Source of the DNA: Timema cristinae
Lineage: Eukaryota > Arthropoda > Insecta > Phasmatodea > Timematidae
Direction of reading: 5' to 3'
Assembly (NCBI GenBank): GCA_039000515.1
Contig: JBCFYV010001001.1
Location: 12,823,373-12,887,372 of the forward strand
Length of the DNA stretch: 64,000 bases
The notes beneath the pieces are model-generated. The model ran no database searches. It saw only the letters and a list, made by a program, of their open reading frames with translations, and had not been told where the DNA came from. The translations under genes and the position numbers were made by a program. How positions within the stretch are numbered: position 1 is the first letter of the stretch; each line of letters opens with the position of its first letter. Positions 10,617-21,649 of this stretch are shown here, one piece after another.

Positions 10617-11044
10617 TATAGCTAAATTAAATAGTCTTTGTCTTATTCGAAAACTCGTTACTCACTCTTATTGTACCCCAGTGTTTACCTTTGCAAAATA
10701 ATATCTGATTGTGTTATGAATTCATTTTGTTTGAGTTCATTTAAGCAGAGCAATAACTTGACCCTCCGGGATTTTAAATGTAGCTTCGTGTGAGCTACAA
10801 ATAAATTATTTTAATCGGTTGTAATAATATAAACAATGATTCAGCAGAATATATACTTTTACAAATAAAATACACTTTAATTAGAATACATTTTTCTAAA
10901 ATTATTTATACTAATAATATTACCTTTGCTAGTTTAAGTGTGTTGGGTTTATTTGATGTGGGAGGAAAAAAAAAGTAGCTCGATGAAACAATGATTTTTC
11001 GAAAGTGAACTTTAAGGTTATTTACACCCATCCACGAACATATA
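10617..11044. other. AT-rich sequence, nothing recognised
   Basis: No gene or repeat end seen. Confidence 0.35.
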
Positions 11045-11071
11045 TACACACACACACACACGCGCGCGCGC
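11045..11071 (+). repeat. Compound (CA)n(CG)n microsatellite
   Basis: About nine CA units pass directly into five CG units. The CG part could adopt Z-form DNA. Confidence 0.85.
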
Positions 11072-11306
11072 ATATTAATAAACATAAACAATCATTTACA
11101 ATCTATTTTAAGATTTTTTTTGCAAAGCATTTATTTTAGTAAGTTGTTAAGGTTAGAAAGCAATCTAATATTTCTGCACACAGTTTTTATTTATACTATT
11201 ATTTAGGGGACCATTTACGAGTGCTCACATATATTTTTTCTTATAAACCAAAATCTCCACAGTAATGGATGAATCTAAAATCTACTAAACTTCTCTAATC
11301 TATTAA

Positions 11307-11684
11307 GGTGGGGTCAAAGGGAAGGCGAGAAAATGTGTGTTTTAAGTTTAATAGCAAAAACATTTTTCAGGCCAAAATAAACAAAATATTTCTCTAATAG
11401 AAACTTAGAGTTTAGTATTATTCACATGTTTATATCAACCGTTAGTGAATATCTGTCATGAGCATCAGTTAAGCAATTTTTTTTAAATCAAGGTAAAAAA
11501 AAGTTATCATTAAATTACAGGACACCCTTGACAGATATTCAACAACTTTTGATATTAACATGCGAAAAAAAATATTAGATTCCATGTTTTTACTATATCA
11601 ATATTTGATTTATTTACCAAAAAAGCTTTGACACAAAATCTTCAAAAACATTTACCTTTTACCTCATCCTGTACACCTCAACCT
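11307..11684. mobile_element. MITE-P copy 2, complete (378 bp)
   Basis: Flanked by TTAA at 11,303-11,306 and 11,685-11,688. The two halves are inverted repeats of each other: tttctctaatagaaac and ttgaatatctgtca on the left pair with gacagatattcaacaac and tattagattccatgttttta on the right. The whole element can fold into a long hairpin. It has no open frame. Confidence 0.85.
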
Positions 11685-11702
11685 TTAAAAAAACCACTTC
11701 AG

Positions 11703-11937
11703 TTGTCTATTGATCTAACTCTTAAAATAATAGACTGCTGGTGACGGGAAGAGGGAGGTTCGTATCCCAGTCAGGTGTATTTGGAATGTTTTTTCCTAAA
11801 ATAATTTTCCACCTTCTTTCCACGCAAATGTTAATAAAGCTCCTCTAAATTCAACCCTCCTCATTCCCTATGACATTAGGCTAATTAGTACATAAGATTA
11901 CTACCCTGATGAGTTGAAAGACACGGGTGCTAAAGAA
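11703..11937 (+). mobile_element. SINE-B copy
   Basis: Head with gactgctggtgacggg near 11,731 and ggttcgtatccc near 11,757, body with ccacgcaaatg near 11,820, tail degraded (ggtgctaaag near 11,927). It sits immediately after the MITE-P. Confidence 0.65.
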
Positions 11938-12377
11938 AAAAACTTACTAAACCGGTAAGTGATTGAGTTTCGCACCAGTCCTTGGTTCCTATCTCTCCTG
12001 ACGCGTGTTTCCTAATGTCGTCCCACCATGACTGGTTAAGACATGTGACCGTGACCTCAAGTCACTTTGCGTGACTCGTGATCTATTTCTCTCGACGAAA
12101 AAAAAAAACACCACACAAACGAAGTGACGTAACTTCCGCTCTCAGGACTAACGCTTGCGCAAATGTCGCACAATGGTCTCACACAATGTCACTCTCAATT
12201 TCACCTACCTGTCTGCTTGCCCGCCTGCTCGCTTACCTGCCTGCCATTGCATTTTAATTGTGATTTCACACTCCTTATTTCCATTTCTTTTTACCTGGAA
12301 TTGACTAATATTTGTCTTGGTTTGAAATTAATTTTATTATTTACGAACTTCTAAGTACGGCATTTACATAATATGAG
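11938..12377. other. Mixed sequence, nothing recognised
   Basis: A somewhat GC-richer part at 11,960-12,240 (ctgcttgcccgcctgctcgc) has no credible open frame. Confidence 0.3.
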
Positions 12378-12592
12378 TTAGCTGACACGCTAGTTTCGTG
12401 TTGAACTAGACTGTCGTGGATGGGGAGATCGAAGTTCGAATATCAATCAGATGAACTGGGTGGAGGGGGGCTCACTCTCCCTCCACGTAAATGCGGGTTC
12501 ATTTATTCTAAACTCAACCTTCTCAATTTCTAACCCATTATTGTAGTTAGTACTTAAGCATATAACCGAACAGGTAGTAAGACAAGGCGCTT
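12378..12592 (+). mobile_element. SINE-B copy
   Basis: Head with ggggagatcgaagttcgaat near 12,421, body with ctccctccacgtaaatgcgg near 12,476, tail ataaccgaacaggtagtaag near 12,561. The 5' end of the head is eroded. Confidence 0.75.
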
Positions 12593-13119
12593 GAAAAAAC
12601 TACATTATTGAACCAATTTTTAAATTCACGTATTTAAAACAAAGTAGATCCTCTCTGTCAAATATTTTAAACTAGGAATGTAGTAATTAAGGTTAACGGG
12701 GGCTTTGTTTGAAAAAAAAAAATTCTCTGTCAATACGTAAGAATAGAAAAAGTGAGAGTGAACTAAATTAATTATAGCTTTATTAAATAAAAAAATAAAA
12801 AATTTAATCCAGTTCCGTTAGGTTCTGTGCAATGATCTATACAATAAGTATTTCTATATCATCAAGGAGATTTCTTTTCCTATTCAAATTTTGAATCTGG
12901 ATTACTATTATGGACCTATTATGGTTATTACTAGAATTTTTAATAAACACAGACCAGACCCCGAGACAATTAATTCAACCCTTATTGTGAACCAATTCAG
13001 AATTTAATAACAAAATCATTACTGACGGTGAAATTGTATATTTATAATGTTTTCTAAGATTTTAATTGGTAATTTTAATCACTAATTTAGAGATTAATAC
13101 ACTATGGTATATTATTAAA
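12593..13119. other. AT-rich sequence, nothing recognised
   Basis: No gene or repeat end seen. Confidence 0.35.
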
Positions 13120-13312
13120 TATTGTAACCCACATTGGCGGACACATGGATTAAAAATCATGCTTATCTAGTCTAAAGTGCAGTTGAAATGAGGTTGTAGT
13201 TTGAATCCCGGCTAAGTATAGTGAGTGTTTTTATCTCTAAATTATTTCCCACCTTCCTCCAAGCAAACGTGGGTAACTTTCCTCTAAATTATACCTTACT
13301 TATCACTACCTT
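13120..13312 (+). mobile_element. SINE-B copy, tail lost
   Basis: Head with ggcggacacatgg near 13,137 and gtagtttgaatcccgg near 13,195, body with ccaccttcctccaagcaaac near 13,250. It ends before the shared tail. Confidence 0.6.
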
Positions 13313-14108
13313 ATTATTGTTACTTTGTAGTATTATTTTGTAAAAAGCGTTGCGTGGTTACACCTGTCAAAGCTGGGTACTTCTACTGGTTAAATATATT
13401 TATATTTTGTCATCAAACATTAATTTGATCTTGAAACGTAGTTTTATTTTTGTAATATGGGCGCCTTTATGTGTTGTTTCTACTTTTTATAATATTAAGT
13501 CTATTTTTTCACTTATTTTGTTGGACAAGGACCGATGATTTCGTCTTTTGTTTTACTTATCGCGTTTATCGGTAAAAAAAATAGATTCAAATGATAGAAT
13601 GTATGATTATTTATACGAGTAATAAACGAGAAGACTGTTTTATCACGTCCGACTCAGAAAATACGTTGAGGTGCGAAAAAACAAAGGATAAATATCTATG
13701 AAGAGAAAAAATAGAGAGATGGGAATGTCATCATCTCAGATCAGGACAGAACGAAAAGATTGAGAAATGCTTCATCGCATTTAAAAATAAAAGGGAAAAA
13801 TACGAAAAAAAAAGGAGAGAGAAAAGAGGAAAAACTCAAAGCTTAGGGACTTTAAAAGGTGAGTGCGGGTCTATGAGAGATAAGAATAGGTAAGCCTACA
13901 GTCGATTCGCAATAGGAGGGGTGGTAACTGAAAGCTAGCCGAATATTGCTATTACAAACATTGGTTGGAAGTAATTAATGTGGAACTCATTATTATTTTC
14001 TTAATAATGCAATATCACCAATAAAAAAAAGCTGGTAAACGCTTCTAATAATACTTCACTAAGGATTAATATATAATATTTTTTTCCCGAAACTAATTGA
14101 AAAGACAA
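13313..14108. other. Unassigned sequence, part purine-rich
   Basis: The stretch 13,640-13,860 is strongly A/G-biased (aaaggagagagaaaagagg). No gene is recognised. The 62-codon frame at 13,350 is T-rich. Confidence 0.35.
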
Positions 14109-14120
14109 AATATATTAATA

Positions 14121-14410
14121 TTATTATTATTAGCACCACGTCTTACTACTCATTTGGGTTGTGCGTACTTACGCTAATGTGTAATGTTTGGGTGATTGTG
14201 AGATGGAATGGAGAACCTACAGTTTAACGTGGGATCCGAACGACGGTGGAGGCCTGGCATTCCCCATATTCACAAGTTGTAATTAATACACATCTTGTCA
14301 GAGGTGAAGAAAGGGTTTGGCAATCAGATATATCTGTGCTGGGACTGAGGATTGAACCCGGCACCCCAGTACAGAAGTCTGATACCTTACCCCTAGACCG
14401 TCAGGTCACC
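14121..14410 (-). mobile_element. SINE-A copy, full length
   Basis: (ATT)n, tail, body and tRNA-like head are all present. There is a 10-15 bp extra piece (gttgtaattaatacac near 14,275) also found in the copies at 16,962 and 29,272, which marks a subfamily. The 12 bp duplication aatatattaata is at 14,109-14,120 and about 14,413-14,424. Confidence 0.9.
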
Positions 14411-14424
14411 ATAATATATTAATA

Positions 14425-14819
14425 GAACTACTATGTATTCGTTTCGCAGCTGTAGCAACATGAGATATTATAGTTCATGAAAAAATAAATTATAAATGAA
14501 TTTTATTCACAAATTTATCTTATTATAACTGACCACCAAAATAAATAAATGTTCCTTACAACCCAGAAAAAGCGCCATACAAAATACTAGTTTCAAACTA
14601 AACGTTTTTAGTTTATAAACACATGTGCATTAACACAACCTAACACGTTTTGTATGACGTAAATAACCTTCCTTGTTTCGTTTGGTTCACCATGTCTATT
14701 TATGAATATTATACAGCCTTTTAGAAGCTACCTTTTATAAAGCATTTTTTTTACAGACGCCACTACCACGAAACAAATACATCCAAAATGGTTATTTTAA
14801 TAGGTACGTATTTCAAAAG
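14425..14819. other. AT-rich sequence, nothing recognised
   Basis: No gene or repeat end is recognised before the LINE-X relic. Confidence 0.3.
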
Positions 14820-15256
14820 AAACTGATGAAATGCCACATTTGGAGCATCAAACTGTATGTAGCAGAAACTTGGACTCTTGGGAAGATGGAAAATAAATAC
14901 TTTGAGAGCTTTATATTGTTGTGCTGGAGAAGACTTGAGAAGCTCAGGTGGGCAGACAGGATGACAAATTAAGTCCTGAGAAGAGTGGGTGAGAAGAGAA
15001 CCACTTTGGATGTGATTCTTCGGCGCAAAGGAGACCGTATTGGACACATCTTTAGGAGGAAATGTCTTCTGCACGACGTCATAGCGGGACAGGTTGAGCG
15101 AAAGAGGAGTTTAGGAAGAAGGAGGAAACAATACTAGATTACTTGAAGGAAAGAAGAAAATTCTGGGAGCTGAAGGAGGAGGCCAAGAACAGGGCGCTTT
15201 CGTGGTCTAAGTTAACTGACAAAATAAATTGACCTGTCGTAAGACAGTACAACTGA
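14820..15256 (+). pseudogene. LINE-X reverse-transcriptase C-terminal relic
   Basis: One frame from about 14,838 reads HIWSIKLYVAETWTLGKMEN, then CWRRLEKLRWADRMTN, a stop, VLRRVGEKRTTLDVILRRKG, DRIGHIFRRKCLLHDVI and VERKRSLGRRRKQ. This is the conserved region after the polymerase domain in many arthropod non-LTR retrotransposons. One in-frame stop follows a short deletion, and a frameshift lies near 15,130. The 3' end is an untranslated hairpin-like piece (cctgtcgtaagacag at 15,233-15,247) followed by a weak (WAT)n end. Most of the element, including the endonuclease and the polymerase core, is missing. The open frame on the opposite strand is a shadow. Confidence 0.85.
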
Positions 15257-16310
15257 TAGTAATAATTTCAAATGTGTAAAAATGCTTAAAAGAAAACAAT
15301 ATTTATAACAAATTGATGGGAGATTATTTTTTATTATTAAATCTGGCAGTATATCAACACATGGTCATGCAAATAATAAATTTGGTGAATGCATACAAGA
15401 GAGTACATCTGGTAACTTCTGCTAGCTGTTAGTTACCATCACTCCTACGGTGAATTGACTCTAAGTAAGGAACACAGGGACAAGGATACTTGGTAGAACT
15501 TGATCAACACGGCGGTCTGAACCAAAAGAAACAGACCACCGCATTACATAGCGTCTCAGGGCGGTGACAAATATCTCCATTGTTTAAAGCTATGCGACAT
15601 CTGAAAAGGTGAAGTTCAAAATATTTTTTCACGTCCTTAAAGATTTCTAAAAAATAAATCATGATATCCTATACCTACTTTCATTTCAGTACAGTTAAAA
15701 AACACACACACAAACACACCAAGAGAGGATGTATAAAATTATTAAAAAGTGGAAATTTATGATCTTACTGGACCAATAATTTTGTGGGAAAAAAAAGATA
15801 AAGTATGATTATGCATTTTTTTTAATAAAGGCAACGGTTCAGAGAATTATGTAGTCTAGTTTTATGTATTAAGTATTTCGAACTTATCGTTAAGTCACTT
15901 GGTATTTTCTGCTGAACAACAAGAGTTATCCTAAAAGAGAGAACATAAACATCGTGTTTCGTCTTTCTTATCTCAGTCCGACGACTTGTTTATGCTTCTT
16001 TCACCTCATATAGTGTCTACGAAGTATTTATTCTTATTTTAAGTGTATTTATTGAATCGACAGTAGAGTAGAATATATATCTTTAGGAAATATGTAATAA
16101 ATCAGAACGGGTTCACGTGAAAAACAACTCTCTAATACTTCGTTTCTCAATAAAGATGTGGATCTTAGGTCACATGTAAGCAAAAGATGACGCTATTGTA
16201 ATCTCCCACCTTATTGGTAGGCTGACAAAAATCATCTTACAATAGGCCTATTTATAATTAATTAGCAAACATTCCTTCTACCTTCATGTCTGAGAATTCA
16301 CTCTATGTTA
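15257..16310. other. Unassigned sequence
   Basis: A (CA)n-like run lies at 15,701-15,718. No gene, tRNA box or repeat end is seen. Confidence 0.35.
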
Positions 16311-16460
16311 CACTGCGTTTTACTACCCATTTGGGCTAATGCATATTGGTGTGTACATTACGCTAAAAAATTGGAATGAGTAAGGTAAAGTTTAGCAGGG
16401 AAGGTAACTGCGTTTGCGTGGAGGAAGAGGGGTGAAACATTTAGACAAAATACTATGGTT
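16311..16460 (-). mobile_element. SINE-B fragment (tail and body)
   Basis: Tail cgttttactacccatttggg near 16,316 and body gcgtttgcgtggaggaagag near 16,409. The tRNA-like head is missing. Confidence 0.6.
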
Positions 16461-16729
16461 ATTTAGTGTGTTTAAACTGTCTTATCCAGTTTAGATAGAG
16501 TGTCTCAATATTGACATAACACGACCAAATACTTGATTATATCCAAATTAACAAGATTTCAAAATGTTTTTTTTTAAAATTGTATGTCTTAACACAACTG
16601 TACTATCAGCTATAATTCAAGGAAAAAGGGATAGGAGAGGAAATTAAGAGGAACTGCACTCGTAATGTAAGAGATAGCTCATTTGTAGGGTGATTTAAAC
16701 TGAATCAACATTCAAATCTCAGTCATGGC

Positions 16730-17219
16730 TAAACCCGCTTCGATGGATGCATGGTCTAACGCGCTACTCTTGTAGTAATCTAAGACTGCTGATAGAGGAA
16801 AGATTGAGGTTTGAATCTCGGTCAAGTGTACTGGGGTTCTTTTTACAAAATTGTTTTCCGCTATCCCTTCATGCAAATTAGGGTACACTTCCTGTTTATA
16901 TAACCTTCCTATTACCTAAAACCATTAGCGTAATTAGTACATAAGCATATAACCAGAACGGTTATTATTATTATTATTACTATTATTATTAGCACCACGT
17001 CTTACTACACGTTCGAGTTATACACACTTACGCTAATGTGTAATGGTAGGGTGATTGTGAGATGAAATGGACGACCTACAGTTTAACATGGGATCCGAAC
17101 CACGGTGGAGGCCTGGCATTCCCCACATTCACAAGTTGTTATTAATACACGTCTTGTCAGAGGTGAAGGAAGGGTTTGGCAATCAGTTAAATCGAACAGG
17201 TATTAAGACGCCGTGCTAA
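16730..17219 (+). mobile_element. SINE-B copy interrupted in its tail by SINE-A
   Basis: Head with gcatggtctaacgcg near 16,750 and gaggtttgaatctcgg near 16,807. The body reaches the tail piece cataaccagaacgg near 16,948. The tail then resumes at 17,192 as cgaacaggtattaagacg and ends gtgctaag at 17,219. The inserted SINE-A occupies 16,962-17,191. Confidence 0.85.
16962..17191 (-). mobile_element. SINE-A copy, 5' truncated, inside a SINE-B tail
   Basis: (ATT)n, tail and body are present. The sequence stops at gcaatcagttaaat, before the tRNA-like head. The flanking host pieces gaacgg and gaacagg may be the eroded target duplication. Confidence 0.85.
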
Positions 17220-17329
17220 GTAGAAAAATATATCACGATGAAATAGAGTTTTTTTTTTTGACAAGATTAGAATATTTATCTTTCTGTCATGAAAAAAAAA
17301 AGAATTCAGGTCCATTCCTTTAAAGTGTC

Positions 17330-17560
17330 GCTCGCGCCAAAACAGGATTGAACAACAGGATGACCTGTACCGGAGGTCACGAGGATGAGGACATAATCTG
17401 AGTACTTCGTGGTTTTATATGACGGGGAGTTTAGAATTCGAATCCCGGTTCAATGTGGTGAGTTTTTTTTTTTTACTAAATATTCTTTCCCACTTTTCTT
17501 TCAGGTAAATGCGCGAACAACCTGGCTGGTTAGTAAAATTCTGGAAATAATGATGAACAC
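17330..17560 (+). mobile_element. SINE-B copy, diverged
   Basis: Head with gacggggagtttagaattcg near 17,420 and aatcccggttcaatgtgg, body with cccacttttctttcaggtaa near 17,488. Both ends are eroded. Confidence 0.5.
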
Positions 17561-17689
17561 GACTATGGTTAGCATCAACTGTGAACTATTCAACATTATG
17601 TCAACGTCCTGACAAATTAGAACTAGTAAGATTTTGGAAGAAATAACTTTTTATAAAATGCAGACTTTTTTTCATCAACATTTTATTTT

Positions 17690-17940
17690 GTATCCCCACG
17701 TCGAACCACCTGTTCAGATTATAGGCCTGTATATTATATCACTTTAATTTGGTAGGGATGAGGAAATAAGTATTTTAGAGCTAATCTAACCGCATTTGCG
17801 TGGAAGGAAATTGGGAAATCATTTAAGTAAAACAACTCTCAGTAGACCCAACCGAGATTCGAACTCCAATCTCCCCGTTGTCAGTGGGCCAGTCTAACAC
17901 GAAAATTACGCCTTAGACTATTCGACCATTGAAGCCAGTT
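17690..17940 (-). mobile_element. SINE-B copy
   Basis: Degraded tail near 17,694, body gcatttgcgtggaaggaaat near 17,792, B box gattcgaactccaatc near 17,856, A-box end gaccattgaagccag near 17,925. Confidence 0.75.
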
Positions 17941-18642
17941 TGTGATCAACATTGATAACATTTTACCATAATTATAAGTACGAATATTAATAATATCTTC
18001 CAGAAGTGACATCTGCAGATCTCATGAGTTTATGTATAACTATATGAAAATTATATTCCTTAAAATTGAAAAATGATAACTGAATATGATAATCGAACCC
18101 AGGACCTTTTATTTAGAACACCAATGCTCTAACCACTGAGCTATCCAGAATTTATCTCATGCCCAGGGTCATTCTTCTCTCATAGTTTTAATCTGTGTGT
18201 GATAGACGTGAAGAAATCGTCGGCTACAAATGAGCGATCAATTAAGATTACGAGTTATCAGATAACGCAGCCAACTTCGACTCAGGAGAGCTTTTTGCTG
18301 CCAATAGTACAATTACAACTGTGCGAATGCGCATATCAATAATGTATTAAATAGCAAAGCTGATTATTTCCGAACGTCCATCACAATCTCTGCCTTAAAG
18401 GCCGCATTACACGTAGCAGGTTGCAGCGTTGCTTTATGACGTCATTTTGCAGCGCTGCAAGATGATCATGTAATATACCTAAATGATCGGTGCACGTATC
18501 AGAAAGCTGGCAGCGCGTTTATCAAACGAGTTTGATATTTTCTGATCGGGCGACTGCTTTCTGCGCCGTGTAATCGCTTTCTGCGCTTTCCAACTTGTCG
18601 AATGTTGTACTGCGCATGCGTGCGCCTGGCTTAGATAATGTA

Positions 18643-18870
18643 AAGTAGCCCCAAGGCTTCTTTGGTGCTGATTGACAGATCACAGCTGACATCTTTGAAA
18701 AGTTACTAGACCAAATTATGTATCCCTATGCTGAACCATATAATCTGCAAAAACATGTGTTTAGCAGCTGTCACTTCTGACGGTCAAAATTTAGGTATAT
18801 ACCTAAATGTTGACTGTCATAAGTCAGCTGTGACCTGTAAGTCAGCACCAAATAAGCCACGGGGCTACTG
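18643..18870. mobile_element. MITE-T copy 2 inside the Harbinger element
   Basis: Ends AAGTAGCCCCAAGGCTTCTT and the complement of AAGCCACGGGGCTACTG, with TA at 18,641-18,642 and 18,871-18,872. At 228 bp it is the innermost layer of a three-level nest. Confidence 0.85.
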
Positions 18871-18891
18871 TAGTACCAGACCAGAGGATCG

Positions 18892-19158
18892 TCATTTTCT
18901 CATAACGTTATCTTTCTTGGTTAACCACCGAGATACTATAAACAAAAGATGCTTGTAGGTGTCTTCATTCATACGTAGGTAATTTCGGAAGTCATCAGTA
19001 TCTAACTCGGGTAAAATCGTCACGGTATTTCGTTTTAACACTGACTTTAAACTCCACACACGTTTCTGTCTACGTTTTACAACACTACTAAAGTTCAAAC
19101 TTTGGTAGTACGCGTACAATATAAGCAGCTCATCATCCTCTTGTTATTGACGAGACAT
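18892..19158 (-). pseudogene. Harbinger-type transposase, N-terminal remnant
   Basis: Read from an ATG at 19,158 downward: MSRQ, a stop, QEDDELLILYAYYQSLNF, then KRRQKRVWSLKSVLKRN and DDFRNYLRMNEDTYKHLLFI followed by VSRWLTKKDNVMRK and a stop. The acidic E/D start, the K/R-rich segment before a W, and the FRNYLRM-like helix are the layout of the N-terminal region of PIF/Harbinger transposases. The DDE catalytic domain is absent and the nested MITE-T sits just beyond the break. The remnant could not make an active enzyme. Confidence 0.7.
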
Positions 19159-19459
19159 CTTAGCATAAACTGAACCAGAAAAACCAAGTGTTGATGATAA
19201 AATAACTCCCCTCCTCTGAGTGGAGGAATGCAGCTTGTGTGTAATAGGTATCCCAGAGTTGTCAGCTCGCAGCGCTGCAAAACGATGTCAGAAAGCAGCG
19301 CTGTAACATGCTTGATGTTATGCGACCTTAAAATATCAGTGAAGAATGACCCTTGACACGGTACGATTCTTGGATGGCTCAGTGGTGGTTAAAGGTACGT
19401 ACTAAGCCAAAGGACCAGAGTTATATTCCCGTGTCCAGGTGTTATTTTCAATTTAAAAG

Positions 19460-20011
19460 AATATGATATTCAGACGCGGCTATAATCGTAGTTATCAAAT
19501 AAAATACTCGTAGCTTTGCTATTTAATCCATCATTTATGAGAATGGTTTTATTTATATAACTGATAAAATGTTCCTTCTTAACATAGTCGGACTGTAGCA
19601 CGACTGACTACTCAATACATACAGTTTCAAAACAAAGGTTGTAAATATGTCCAGGAACACACACATATATGTATATATATTAATATTTAATATTGACATC
19701 AAGGTAACAACACTAGGCTGCTTTCTCACCGTAATGACAATACCGGATCAACTTATGAACAATGCCTCGTTAACGCTAGACCTCGACTTTCATGCGGCTG
19801 TTGAGACACTATCAGGGATGCAACAAAAACCTGTGTTGAAGTTTAGTGGATTAAAAAAATAACAACGTAAAATAAGAATACATGGGGGTCGAACTGTATT
19901 GTCAAACGCTTGGCCCTATCCATGAACCATTATACAGGCAGAGTGAAGCTGAAACAGTTAGACGATCAGTATAACTTGAAAATAAATACTTTAATTGAAA
20001 AGTGATTTTAT
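19460..20011. other. Flank of the FB element and unassigned sequence
   Basis: The first 60 bp (ending gtagctttgctatttaatcc) resemble the segment beside the FB arm at 1 kb. The rest shows nothing. Confidence 0.35.
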
Positions 20012-20168
20012 TTTTCGGCACCGCGTCTTACTCTTATAACACTAATGGCTTTTAGGGATTAGTAAGGTTATATTTATAGGAATTGTACCTGGATTTGTGT
20101 GGAGATAGTGGAAATCCATTTTGTAAAAACCGCCCTCAGTACCCCCAACAGAGATTCGAACCTCGAGG
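20012..20168 (-). mobile_element. SINE-B fragment
   Basis: Tail ggcaccgcgtcttact at 20,017, body ggatttgtgtggagatagtg near 20,092, B box gattcgaacctcg near 20,153. The rest of the head is lost. Confidence 0.7.
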
Positions 20169-20663
20169 TAGGTGAAGGTACCAGCTAAATAAAAGCAAAA
20201 TACATACATTTTTTCACTTTTTGAAGATAATGTCACTCAGGTGAACTCTACCGGACGTCAGACAAACCTCACATATTATCCATCCCCTTCTTCAGCAGGG
20301 ATCTACTGATAGTTTCTATCCCACACTATACAACGCGGCGATATTCTTTATTTAGGAATGTGATATTTGGGAATGTGGAATAATTTGGAGATTTTATCCA
20401 TGAGAGGAAGGTGTTCCAAATACGGACTCTTTCTTTGACCAGGATCAATAACTTGCTTTATCACATGGGGAACACACATTCTTACAACAATAATTTACTA
20501 AAATAGATTTATCACAAGTTTATAAGTTTGATATTAAAATAATTGTTAGAAAAAAATAAGTTTCAAATTTTTGGTAAAAAAAATATAGGGCTAGTATTTA
20601 TTTGTTTTGTATACGAAGCCTAATATTTTCTTTCTTTTTATAATAATACTATGCTTTTTTTTT
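20169..20663. other. Unassigned sequence
   Basis: No gene or repeat end recognised. Confidence 0.3.
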
Positions 20664-20872
20664 AAGCACAGCGTTTTACTACCTGGTCAGGTTATACACA
20701 CATGTACTTATTACGTAAATGTGTTAGGGATGTGTAAAGTTGAATTTAGAGTAAGTATACCCGTATATGCGTGGAAGGAGAGTGGAAAACCATTTTGGGG
20801 AAAAAACTAACCTCCATACACCCGACCGGGATTCTAACCCCGATCGTTCTGTCATTGACAGTCTAGTGTAAG
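20664..20872 (-). mobile_element. SINE-B copy, head truncated
   Basis: Tail gcgttttactacctggtcag near 20,671, body atgcgtggaaggagagtgg near 20,768, head segment accgggattctaacccc near 20,825. Confidence 0.75.
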
Positions 20873-20987
20873 CTACATTGAAATTCTTTTTACTTTTACA
20901 GTGAAAATACAAATTCTAATAAAATGCTGCCACCATCAGTATTAACAGCTTTCGATGTGGGCCTTGTAAAAAAACAAGTTTGACAAA

Positions 20988-21196
20988 CCTGATCTGAGGT
21001 GTCACTCTCGTAATAGACTGAACTGCTGATGATTGGGAGGTCAGCGTTCAAATCCTGGTAGAGTGTACTGAGTGTGTTGATTTTTCCTTCTTCCAAATGA
21101 GGATACACTTCCTCTAAATTATGCCTTCCTCATTCATACTTTACTAGCGTATTTGACATACGTTGGTCCAACCCGAACTAGTAGCGAGACGTGGAT
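20988..21196 (+). mobile_element. SINE-B copy
   Basis: Head with gactgaactgctgatgattg near 21,017 and cgttcaaatcctgg near 21,043, body to cttcctctaaattatgcc near 21,108, tail aacccgaactagtagcgag near 21,170. Confidence 0.7.
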
Positions 21197-21265
21197 AGGA
21201 ATTTAAATGTACGCTTTGAAAACACGTTAATGAGAAATTTAAACAGAGAAAGGAATATCTAAAAC

Positions 21266-21512
21266 CCACTTCGGACACTGAGTGGTCTAATGTGCTACTC
21301 TTGTAGTAGACTAGTCCTACGATGATGAGATCGAGGTTTGAATCTTGGTCAGGTGTACTGAGAGTGGTTTCCTAAAGTGGTTTTCTACTCTACCTGTATG
21401 AAAATTCGGGTACACTTCATATAAATATAACCTTCACTATCCCTAAAAAGTCTAGCGTGATTATTACATAAATGTATAATCCGGACGGTTAGTAAGACGT
21501 GGTGATAAATAT
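21266..21512 (+). mobile_element. SINE-B copy, near full length
   Basis: Head with actgagtggtctaatgtgct near 21,278 (A box) and gaggtttgaatcttgg near 21,332 (B box). The tail ends gttagtaagacgtggtgat near 21,488. Confidence 0.8.
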
Positions 21513-21649
21513 AATGAAAAAAGGATAAAAGCAAAGCTTTGACACATGGGTCTCATAGACTATAAAAAAAAACTGGTGCACTTTCGATGCATCTACCTTG
21601 TGTGTTTCTGATATACACCAAAGCAGGTACACACATTCGAAATTTGCGC

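Larger units (their letters stand above)
18400..19327 (-). mobile_element. PIF/Harbinger-like element inserted in the FB element
   Basis: The inverted ends are GGCCGCATTACACGTAGCAG and GGTCGCATAACATCAAGCAT, each followed by TGCAGCG-type repeats. TTAAA stands on both sides (18,395-18,399 and 19,328-19,332). The FB copy at 27 kb has a single TTTAAAATAT at the matching place, so this is the target duplication, and it contains the TTA usual for this superfamily. The length is about 930 bp including a nested MITE-T. It keeps only the start of a transposase gene. Confidence 0.8.
18063..19459. mobile_element. FB foldback element with tRNA-like arms, carrying a Harbinger insertion
   Basis: The left arm 18,063-18,175 and right arm 19,340-19,459 are inverted repeats. 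Each contains a tRNA-like segment: left, reversed, gctctaaccactgagctat; right, forward, ggctcagtggtggttaaagg and attcccgtgtccagg. Both have a CCCTTGACAC/CCCAGGGTCATTC-type inner border. The tRNA-like units point outward. The inner part is shared with the copy at 26,925 (gaagaaatcgtcggctac here, ggaaatcgtcagccacat there). The interior from 18,400 to 19,327 is a later insertion. Confidence 0.7.

Noticed and set aside
14763..15074. 103-codon reverse-strand frame
   Set aside because: It is the antisense shadow of the LINE-X relic read on the forward strand.
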